This document shows positions 32,245 through 38,199 of a DNA stretch of 38,199 nucleotides, piece by piece (within the stretch, counting starts at the first letter, position 1; the number at the start of each line of letters is the position of its first letter). The stretch is from Vibrio splendidus 12E03 (lineage in GTDB: Bacteria > Pseudomonadota > Gammaproteobacteria > Enterobacterales > Vibrionaceae). Under the pieces are notes generated by a model, which saw only the letters and a program-made list of their open reading frames with translations, was not told the origin of the DNA and ran no database searches. Where the stretch lies: contig NZ_AJZD02000002.1 of the NCBI RefSeq assembly GCF_000272105.2, positions 1-38,199 of the forward strand, in the 5' to 3' direction. A program made the translations under genes and the position numbers.

Positions 32245-33051
32245 GTGAACGTTCCTAGATATGTTATTGCAGGCGGTGCATCGTTAGTGATTCATGCAGC
32301 GTTGTTGTTTGTCGCTCAAGAATCCAAAGTATTTGCGATGCCTGCAGGTAGCCAATCAAACACGGTATCGATCAACTTCACTCCTAAGAGCGTTCCTTCA
32401 CAAGCTCAGCAAAAAACAATCACAGAGCCAGTTAAACCTGAGCCAATAAAAGAAACCGTCTCACAAGCCGAACCTAAACCAGTCGAACCAAAAACGGTTG
32501 AGCCAAAGCAAGCTAAGCCAACCCCAAAGAAAAAAGCGATCACCAATAAACCTCAACCAAAGAAAGTTGAGAAAAAAGTGATTGAGCAAAAGGTTGTCGA
32601 GAAGAAGTCGGTTCAAAAGAAACCAGTAACTGAGAAAAAGGTAGTTAAGAAAGAACGCCCAAAACCAGCCACTCAACCAGAGAAGCTAGCCGACAAGAAA
32701 GTCGATAAGAATATGGACGAATCTGCCAACCAGCCTCAGGAAGTAAATCAAGGCGTATCAAACCAAGAGCCAGTTTTGGTCACTAAGCCTTCGTTCTCTG
32801 CGCGTCCTACCCCACCGAATTACCCTCGCCAAGCAAGACGTCGTGGCGTTGAAGGTGTCGCGACTTATGAAATCTGGCTAGACGCTGAAGGCAAACAAAT
32901 TAAACAAGCATTAGTAAATTCATCAGGCGCACTAATGCTCGATAACGCCGCATTAGATGCCATTAAACAATGGAAATTCTCACCTCACACTGTCAATGGT
33001 CGAGCGATTGCTCACCGAGTACAAATACCTGTTCGTTTTAGGTTGGATTAA
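32245..33051 (+). CDS. tonB: TonB energy-transducing protein (TonB1 type)
   Basis: About 268 aa. One N-terminal membrane helix (about 5-25, YVIAGGASLVIHAALLFVAQ, with the SxxxH pattern) precedes a long Pro/Lys/Glu-rich periplasmic rod (about 55-150, repeated PKPVEPK and KKVVEKK units) and the C-terminal TonB domain (about 180-268, PPNYPRQARRRGVEGVATYE and KQWKFSPHT). It carries energy from ExbBD to outer-membrane receptors. The GTG at 32245 has GGA six bases upstream, while the TTG at 32239 abuts it, so GTG is the start. ExbB and ExbD follow directly, and HutBCD come next. Confidence 0.93.
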   Translation: MNVPRYVIAGGASLVIHAALLFVAQESKVFAMPAGSQSNTVSINFTPKSVPSQAQQKTITEPVKPEPIKETVSQAEPKPVEPKTVEPKQAKPTPKKKAITNKPQPKKVEKKVIEQKVVEKKSVQKKPVTEKKVVKKERPKPATQPEKLADKKVDKNMDESANQPQEVNQGVSNQEPVLVTKPSFSARPTPPNYPRQARRRGVEGVATYEIWLDAEGKQIKQALVNSSGALMLDNAALDAIKQWKFSPHTVNGRAIAHRVQIPVRFRLD

Positions 33052-33053
33052 TC

Positions 33054-33755
33054 ATGCAACAAATCAGTTACTTACAAGATCAACTTGGCTTAATGACTTG
33101 GCCTCTTCTTATCTGTTCAGCATTAACAGCAATGATCATCGCTGAACGTGTCTTCCAAGTCATGCTCAGCATTGGTGTGGGCAAACGTGCCATTCGTCGT
33201 GAGCTTAACCAAATTTCACCAACCAACAGTAAAGAGATTGAAGCGCTTGCTCAGTCGATTTCAGGTAAACGCCCGCTACTGTACAAGGGCGTGTCAATGT
33301 TGCTTGCTCACCACTCCTTTTCAAAAGGGTTACGTGAAGATGCCGCTGGGATCTGGCTACAAGAAAAACGCCACCAGCTTCATGCCGGTTTAAGACTGCT
33401 TGGTTTGATCGGCGTGATCAGCCCACTCATCGGCTTGCTTGGTACGGTACTTGGTCTTATTGAGATGTTTAAAGGCGTTGCCGCGACAACAGGCAGCATC
33501 ACGCCTAATGACTTGGCAGACGGTCTTGGATTAGCAATGCGAACCACAGCAGCAGGTTTGATGATTGCGCTTCCTGCTATTTCTGGTGCTCAGCTACTAG
33601 GGTTATGGGCCGATCGAGTGCTAGCTCAACTAGAACATACTCTGAACTATGTGAATGTGTGGCTAGAAGGCATGTCGATTCAAACCAATCAGTCTGATGA
33701 TACTCAAGGTAAGCCTGTCAACAAAACCTCTATCGGTGATGTGAGCCAAGCATGA
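33054..33755 (+). CDS. exbB: ExbB proton-channel subunit of the Ton complex
   Basis: A 233-aa protein of the MotA/TolQ/ExbB family with three membrane segments (about 12-32, 118-140 and 168-190). GLIGVISPLIGLLGTVLGLI and MRTTAAGLMIALPAISGA are diagnostic. It forms the proton channel with ExbD that energises TonB. It starts two bases after the tonB stop and overlaps exbD by four bases, so translation is coupled. Confidence 0.93.
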   Translation: MQQISYLQDQLGLMTWPLLICSALTAMIIAERVFQVMLSIGVGKRAIRRELNQISPTNSKEIEALAQSISGKRPLLYKGVSMLLAHHSFSKGLREDAAGIWLQEKRHQLHAGLRLLGLIGVISPLIGLLGTVLGLIEMFKGVAATTGSITPNDLADGLGLAMRTTAAGLMIALPAISGAQLLGLWADRVLAQLEHTLNYVNVWLEGMSIQTNQSDDTQGKPVNKTSIGDVSQA

Positions 33756-34165
33756 TTAAAACGCCCCACTCATCGAACACACAGAGCCTAGCGCCAGACT
33801 TAACACCGCTGCTCGACATCATTTTTATTGTGATGGTTTTTCTATTGCTTACGGCATCAGTAAAGCTGGAGTCACTGGAAGTTGAGCTGCCAAGCTCGGA
33901 TGTCAAAAACGTTTCTGAAGTCCACAAGGATTCGATTAGCGTCAATATTTTAGACCGCGAACCCTACTGGGCGATTAACGGCCAAGAGTACATCGACTGG
34001 GAAAACTTTAAGATTGCCCTGTTAGAAGAGACAGGTTCAACGGATAAAAAGCCGATCATCATTGGCGCGGATAAAGCCGCCAACGTTGAAAACTTAGTGA
34101 AGCTACTTTCATTCCTTCAAGAGAACGGAATACCAGCGACTCAATTGCTCACTGACGATGGCTAG
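33752..34165 (+). CDS. exbD: ExbD subunit of the Ton complex
   Basis: A 137-aa protein of the ExbD/TolR family. A cytoplasmic N-terminus and one membrane helix with the proton-carrying aspartate (LAPDLTPLLDIIFIVMVFLL) precede a periplasmic domain with the ELPSS motif. The ATG overlaps the exbB stop by four bases. A 149-base gap with a hairpin separates it from hutB. Confidence 0.93.
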   Translation: MIKTPHSSNTQSLAPDLTPLLDIIFIVMVFLLLTASVKLESLEVELPSSDVKNVSEVHKDSISVNILDREPYWAINGQEYIDWENFKIALLEETGSTDKKPIIIGADKAANVENLVKLLSFLQENGIPATQLLTDDG

Positions 34166-34184
34166 AACAACACTCAATTTTCAC

Positions 34185-34232
34185 GAGGTTTGGCTTCTGA
34201 CCGATAAGACTAAACAATCAGAGCTAAGCCTC
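34185..34232 (+). other. Hairpin between exbD and hutB
   Basis: GAGGTTTGGCTTCTGA (34185-34200) can pair with TCAGAGCTAAGCCTC (34218-34232) with some G-U pairs and one unpaired base. It lies 19 bases after the exbD stop and has no T-run. It may partly separate tonB-exbBD from hutBCD. Confidence 0.5.
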
Positions 34233-34314
34233 TCTATCGACTCGAACTCACAATGCGAACGGACTGCTCACTGAGTATCTTCGCGATACAAAAAGAAAAT
34301 ATAAAGAACTTATT

Positions 34315-35205
34315 ATGAACAACTTAAACGTGCTCAATAAATTAAAGACCAAGACACATCTCCTTTCAGTAGCCGCTATGAGCTTAGTATTGACTGCGCC
34401 AACTGCGATGGCAAACAACGTTGAACAACCCCGCATCATCAGTGCCGGCAGTGCTGTTACAGAATTAGTTTTGGCGCTTGGCGCAGAAGAACAATTGGTG
34501 GGTATTGATGTAACCAGCCGCTTCCCTCAATCTGACAACCTGCCAAAGATTGGCTACCACAGAAACCTGTCTGTTGAAGGCTTACTTGCCCTAGAGCCAA
34601 CCACACTGATTGGTTCTGATGAAATGGGACCAGACAACACGATTTCTCAATTAAAATCGGCAGGCGTCGATGTCGAGATCGTGAATACTGAAGCAAACGT
34701 GGAAGGGCTGTTAAAGCGTATCGACCAAATCGCCAAGATCACCCATACAGAAGACCACTCGCAGCAAGTGAAAGCTGATGTGAATCAAAAGATTGCAGCA
34801 CTGAAAGCGAACCAAGTACCAAGCAACGAAGCGAAGAAAGTTCTATTCCTGTTGCTGCATGAAGGTCGCCCTGCGAACGTTGCTGGCGGTGAAACATCAC
34901 CAAACGCAATCATCGAGTTAGCTGGCGGCATCAACCCTGCAGCTCAGAGCCTAACGTCTTACAAAACACTTTCAATGGAATCACTCGTTGAGATGCAACC
35001 GGATGTCATTTTAGTAAGCGGCCGTAGTTATCAAAAAATGGGCGGCGCAGATGCCATCCTGAAATCACTACCTATGCTAGCGGCAACGCCTGCAGGTATG
35101 AACAAGCAAATCATTACCGTAAATGGCAGTGCTTTGGTTGGCGGGCTTGGCCTAGAAAGCCTCTCTGAAGCTAAGCGCTTAAACGCACTTATCTACCCGC
35201 TATAA
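34315..35205 (+). CDS. hutB: HutB periplasmic haem-binding protein
   Basis: A 296-aa substrate-binding protein. A charged start and hydrophobic segment (about 14-33, HLLSVAAMSLVLTAPTAMAN) form the signal peptide. The mature part matches the class III (BtuF/FhuD-like) fold: EQPRIISAGSAVTELVLALG, then LEPTTLIGSDEMGPDNT and SLVEMQPDVILVSGRSYQ. It would collect haem in the periplasm and hand it to HutCD. The ATG is chosen; a GAAC-rich stretch rather than a clear Shine-Dalgarno precedes it. Confidence 0.92.
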   Translation: MNNLNVLNKLKTKTHLLSVAAMSLVLTAPTAMANNVEQPRIISAGSAVTELVLALGAEEQLVGIDVTSRFPQSDNLPKIGYHRNLSVEGLLALEPTTLIGSDEMGPDNTISQLKSAGVDVEIVNTEANVEGLLKRIDQIAKITHTEDHSQQVKADVNQKIAALKANQVPSNEAKKVLFLLLHEGRPANVAGGETSPNAIIELAGGINPAAQSLTSYKTLSMESLVEMQPDVILVSGRSYQKMGGADAILKSLPMLAATPAGMNKQIITVNGSALVGGLGLESLSEAKRLNALIYPL

Positions 35206-35309
35206 CTCGACTCCCCCTATTTCTGCTATAGCTAATTCACTTCTCTTCACCAACTGACTCACGTTGTTGGTAAAGGGGTTAAAGTTAGCGATAGATATTG
35301 AGGCCCTTT

Positions 35310-36347
35310 ATGTTGTTACGATCCGTCCCACTGAAAACGTCGATGTTAGGCCTAGGAGCTACCCTAGCTTTTGTCGCACTGTACTCGATCACTGTTGGAC
35401 CAATGAACATTAGCTTAGCGGACAGCGCTACGAGCTTAATTCAACCAAACAATGACTTAGCACCTCACATCAACTTGGTGATTCAAGAGATTCGCTTACC
35501 TAGAACCATTTTGTGTATGTTGATTGGTGCGATTCTCGCGTTATGTGGTGCTGTTATGCAGGGCTTATTTCGAAACCCACTTGCTGAGCCTGGGATCATC
35601 GGTGTGTCTGCTGGTGCGGCGCTTGGTGCAGCACTGGCCATCGTACTTTTCTCTGAGCTATCGCTTCAATACCCTGCTTTCATGAACTTTGCTGCGGTTC
35701 CTGTGTTCGCTTTTCTTGGCGGCGCTTTAACCACACTGTTGGTGTATAAGCTAGGCACGGGTAAATTCGGCACCTCTGTCACCATCATGTTGTTGGCGGG
35801 TGTGGCGATCAGTGCGCTCTCTGGCGCTGGTATTGGCTTCTTGAATTTCATTGCTGATGACCAAATGCTACGCGATCTTTCATTGTGGTCGATGGGGTCA
35901 TTGGCAGGCGCTAAGTGGTCGGGCATTTTGCTGGCTGCTGTCACGCTCGTTGGATTGTTTGTTGTTTTCTACCGCCAAGCGATGTCTCTAAATGCTCTAT
36001 TACTGGGCGAGTCAGAAGCGCAACACCTTGGCATCCCAGTACAAAAGCTTAAACGAAAGCTGATTCTACTGACGGCTGCAGGCGTTGGTATCACGGTTAG
36101 CCTGTCTGGCATGATTGGTTTTATTGGTTTGGTGATCCCACATTTAGGTCGCATGTTAGCAGGCCCTGACCACCGAGTTCTGTTGCCACTATCAGCGGTA
36201 CTAGGCGCACTACTGCTAACCGCCGCAGACATGTTCTCACGTGTGGTACTTGCTCCGGCAGAGCTACCTGTAGGTATTGTCACTGCGATTATCGGCGCTC
36301 CATTCTTCTTGTATCTACTATTTCAACAGAAAGGGAGAATCCTTTAA
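35310..36347 (+). CDS. hutC: HutC haem ABC transporter permease
   Basis: About 345 aa of the FecCD/BtuC permease family with nine or ten membrane segments. Family motifs are IRLPRTILCMLIGAILALCG and GLFRNPLAEPGIIGVSAGAA, and the coupling region GLVIPHLGRMLAGPDHR. The ATG at 35310 has GAGG six bases upstream and is preferred over TTG at 35298. The stop overlaps the hutD start by one base. Confidence 0.93.
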   Translation: MLLRSVPLKTSMLGLGATLAFVALYSITVGPMNISLADSATSLIQPNNDLAPHINLVIQEIRLPRTILCMLIGAILALCGAVMQGLFRNPLAEPGIIGVSAGAALGAALAIVLFSELSLQYPAFMNFAAVPVFAFLGGALTTLLVYKLGTGKFGTSVTIMLLAGVAISALSGAGIGFLNFIADDQMLRDLSLWSMGSLAGAKWSGILLAAVTLVGLFVVFYRQAMSLNALLLGESEAQHLGIPVQKLKRKLILLTAAGVGITVSLSGMIGFIGLVIPHLGRMLAGPDHRVLLPLSAVLGALLLTAADMFSRVVLAPAELPVGIVTAIIGAPFFLYLLFQQKGRIL

Positions 36348-37129
36348 TGTTTCCTTCAGCTTTAAAAGCGACCGATATCGAAGTGAAGTTCGGCAGTAAA
36401 GTGATATTAGATGGCGTTTCTATTGAGATTGAAGCGGGAAAGGTAACCACACTGCTTGGGCCAAATGGCGCAGGTAAAAGCACGCTGCTTAAAGCTTTGT
36501 GCCAAGAGATATCAAGCAACGGCGATATTCAATACTTTGGACATAGTAAAGACAAGTGGCCTTCTCACAAGTTAGCTAAGCACCTTGCTATGCTTCCTCA
36601 ACACAGCACCTTGACCTTCCCATTCTTGGCACATGAAGTTGTCGAGCTTGGTGGGATTCCTCTGCAAGAATCCAACAAGAAGCTGACCAGCATTGCTAGC
36701 CAAAAAATGGATATTGCAGATGTGACTCACTTGAGTGAAAGGCTTTATCCTTCTCTATCAGGCGGTGAAAAGCAGCGAGTGCACTTGGCTCGAGTGTTAA
36801 CTCAGCTTCATTATTCTGGCGATCAATGTATCTTGATGCTTGATGAACCAACATCTGCACTGGATCTTGCCCACCAGCACAACACTTTAAAAATTGCGAG
36901 AGAGTTAGCCGACAACCACAATGCCGCGGTTATCGTAGTTTTGCATGACCTCAACTTAGCCGCGCAGTATTCCGACCGATTGGTAGTATTAAAAGATGGC
37001 AATTTGGTGTGTGATGGCAAGCCTTGGGATGCGCTGAAACCTTCGATGATAGAAGATGTGTATGGCTACAAAAGTATCGTAGAAAAACACCCAACCATGA
37101 GCTTCCCTCAGGTTCACCCCGCACAATAA
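36347..37129 (+). CDS. hutD: HutD haem ABC transporter ATPase
   Basis: A 260-aa ATPase subunit with Walker A GPNGAGKST (38-46), signature LSGGE (137-141), Walker B in CILMLDEPTSALD (about 161-173) and H-loop VVLHD with His200. It drives haem import through HutC. It is the last gene of the operon, ending before a terminator at 37189-37214. Confidence 0.94.
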   Translation: MFPSALKATDIEVKFGSKVILDGVSIEIEAGKVTTLLGPNGAGKSTLLKALCQEISSNGDIQYFGHSKDKWPSHKLAKHLAMLPQHSTLTFPFLAHEVVELGGIPLQESNKKLTSIASQKMDIADVTHLSERLYPSLSGGEKQRVHLARVLTQLHYSGDQCILMLDEPTSALDLAHQHNTLKIARELADNHNAAVIVVLHDLNLAAQYSDRLVVLKDGNLVCDGKPWDALKPSMIEDVYGYKSIVEKHPTMSFPQVHPAQ

Positions 37130-37188
37130 GTCCGATTAAGTAGCGACTCGTTTTGAGTATTCGTTCTTGATAACAATGACGTAATCCT

Positions 37189-37214
37189 AAGCCTCGATTT
37201 GTTCGGGGCTTTTT
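37189..37214 (+). terminator. Intrinsic terminator of the tonB-hut operon
   Basis: AAGCCTCGA (37189-37197) pairs with TCGGGGCTT (one G-U pair) around TTTG, then T-run to 37214. Confidence 0.82.
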
Positions 37215-37484
37215 ATTGGCTCATAGCTACTCTCTCGGTTTAAACTCCATTTTATTAGCAACCATAGCAATGAACTCCAAAACGTCCCACTCCGAGCGTT
37301 TGAGGCTCTAGAAATCAACAATATCAGTTAGTGTTGCTTAGTTTTTAGCAACTAAGGTTGAATATAAGAGGCAAACGTAAGCATTTAAAAAGAAAAGAAA
37401 TAACTTCATTTGGAACTAAATAAAGTTAGCGGCAGCGGAGTGAGAACGAGAGAAAAAGAGCGAGATAAATGAAATTGAAGGCAC
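37215..37484. other. Intergenic region between hutD and luxT terminators
   Basis: 270 bases (about 395 from hutD to luxT) with no supported gene between two converging terminators. GTTGCT/AGCAAC (37333-37352) and CTTAGTT/AACTAAG (37337-37356) are overlapping short stems. The rest is AT-rich and unremarkable. Confidence 0.4.
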
Positions 37485-37508
37485 AAAAAAAGCCCCCTCA
37501 GGAGCTTC
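37485..37508 (-). terminator. Intrinsic terminator of luxT
   Basis: AAGCCCC (37490-37496) / GGAGCTT (37501-37507, one G-U pair), loop CTCA, with seven A (37485-37491) giving a T-run leftward. Confidence 0.8.
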
Positions 37509-37524
37509 TTTCATTGTGTATTGA

Positions 37525-37986
37525 TTATTGGCTCATTCGAATCAATGATTTACCAATCAACCACTCTAGTTCTTTACCGCTAGTATCGCCAAACTGAGTT
37601 TCAGTCAGCTTGTATAGACGATCAATACCGTTTGCAGCGAACTCATGCGCGCTCTCAGCAGTAACAATATGATGGAAAAGTAAACGTAAGATTGCTAGGA
37701 ACTCAGCGTCTTCAAGTGCTGCAACCCAGCTAGCTGAAAATGCGTCAAGGCCATTTTCGAAGTCAATGTGTTCCATGAACATCTTGAAAATACGACCGTC
37801 TAGAGCAGCAGTAAAATCCGTTTTCTTTGGAAAGTGATGACTTATACCTGTACGAGAAACACCCGTTTGTTGACTCAACGTCGTGTATGACATCTTGTCG
37901 TAACCCAATCTTAGTAGCTGGTCTACAACGGCATCCATGATTTTCTGGATCGTGATTTCTGTATCTTCTTTACTACGCTTTGGCAT
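37525..37986 (-). CDS. luxT: LuxT/SwrT-type TetR-family regulator
   Basis: A 153-aa TetR-family protein, short for the family (usually about 190-200 aa) but exactly the length reported for Vibrio harveyi LuxT. The N-terminal DNA-binding domain (about 8-55) reads EITIQKIMDAVVDQLLRLGY and YTTLSQQTGVSRTGISHHF. The ligand domain is compact (about 60-153). LuxT represses luxO and the qrr1 small RNA in V. harveyi, and SwrT of V. parahaemolyticus controls swarming genes. A TetR gene sits beside hut/tonB1 in Vibrio cholerae too. It has its own terminator at 37485-37508. The 213-base upstream region at the window edge shows no motif I can defend. Confidence 0.85.
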   Translation of the reverse strand: MPKRSKEDTEITIQKIMDAVVDQLLRLGYDKMSYTTLSQQTGVSRTGISHHFPKKTDFTAALDGRIFKMFMEHIDFENGLDAFSASWVAALEDAEFLAILRLLFHHIVTAESAHEFAANGIDRLYKLTETQFGDTSGKELEWLIGKSLIRMSQ

Positions 37987-38199
37987 ATTCAGGCTCTTCT
38001 CTTTGTAAATCCATCTAACTCAATCAAATGAAGTCAGAATGAAAATCGTTATCAGCATTATGTGAGCAAGGTATTTTTTCGCAAGTATTTATAACTAAAT
38101 TCACACAAATACTATGTACGAACAATTTTACAGTGATGCCTCTTTGGACACTTTGTCTAATTGTTCTTCGAAAATCACCTTACAATCCTAAGTCGATAA

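Noticed and set aside
32461..32676. Leu/Trp/Phe-rich reading frame opposite the middle of tonB
   Set aside because: It is the reverse complement of the Lys/Pro/Glu-rich TonB rod, which automatically yields such residues; no ribosome site or independent support.
37333..37356. Two overlapping short stems suggesting a switch
   Set aside because: Stems are only 6-7 bp, lie between two terminators and control no gene.
1..38199. Mobile elements, phage genes, CRISPR arrays, tRNA/rRNA genes, toxin-antitoxin or defence systems
   Set aside because: Looked for transposase, integrase, Cas and restriction-type motifs, regular repeats and tRNA-like folds and saw none.

Overview
The window looks like a stretch of the second chromosome of a marine Vibrio, probably near the Splendidus clade. 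The genus call rests on a complete hut/tonB1 haem-uptake locus with a LuxT-type regulator beside it, and on a Mlp37-like chemoreceptor, a CheV protein and OmpU-type porin. The clade call is a weaker impression from protein content and base composition. I see no rRNA, tRNA, CRISPR array, insertion sequence, integrase or prophage gene. This is ordinary, densely coded chromosome with short intergenic gaps and many clear intrinsic terminators.

Layout, left: a long RecX-like protein (80-913, minus) and an MscS-type channel (1118-2722, minus) are followed by a small hypothetical protein (2974-3222). Next comes a periplasmic thiol-redox cluster of the Scs (suppressor of copper sensitivity) type: a small membrane protein without an ATG start, ScsB (DsbD-like), ScsD (TlpA-like) and ScsC (DsbA-like), 3561-7628. 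Then come an AstE/AspA-type zinc hydrolase (minus), an outer-membrane porin, an EamA exporter and a two-domain thioredoxin/glutaredoxin protein.

Layout, middle: a 44-aa small gene (12217-12351, minus) with a good ribosome site and promoter, a 116-aa hypothetical, a Bcr/CflA-type MFS efflux pump divergent from a LysR regulator, a GAF-GGDEF-EAL protein with a broken GGDEF motif, a LysM-M23 cell-wall endopeptidase with a Zur-like palindrome upstream, a stand-alone glycogen-binding domain protein, a membrane-anchored hypothetical, a GFA-type zinc protein, a YoaK/DUF1275 membrane protein and a YjiH-type Gate-domain transporter.

Layout, right: an amino-acid type dCache chemoreceptor, a cytoplasmic alpha-amylase with a MalT-like promoter, PpiC, CheV and a divergent PduO-like adenosyltransferase. 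The haem locus follows: hutW-hutX-hutZ leftward, and tonB-exbB-exbD-hutB-hutC-hutD rightward from a shared, Fur-box-bearing intergenic region. The window closes with luxT (minus). In the haem locus the Ton complex would energise an outer-membrane haem receptor (not in the window), HutBCD would import haem to the cytoplasm, and HutW/HutX/HutZ would open or traffic it to release iron.

I did not find a clearly undescribed multi-gene system. The best leads are the Zur-like site before the M23 endopeptidase, the 44-aa gene, the unusual start of the membrane gene before scsB, the degenerate adenosyltransferase beside the haem genes, an orphan strong terminator that may end a small RNA (7704-7884), and hairpins between genes of the haem operons. 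Several gene starts were placed inside the longest reading frame because a Shine-Dalgarno sequence fits an internal ATG or GTG better.
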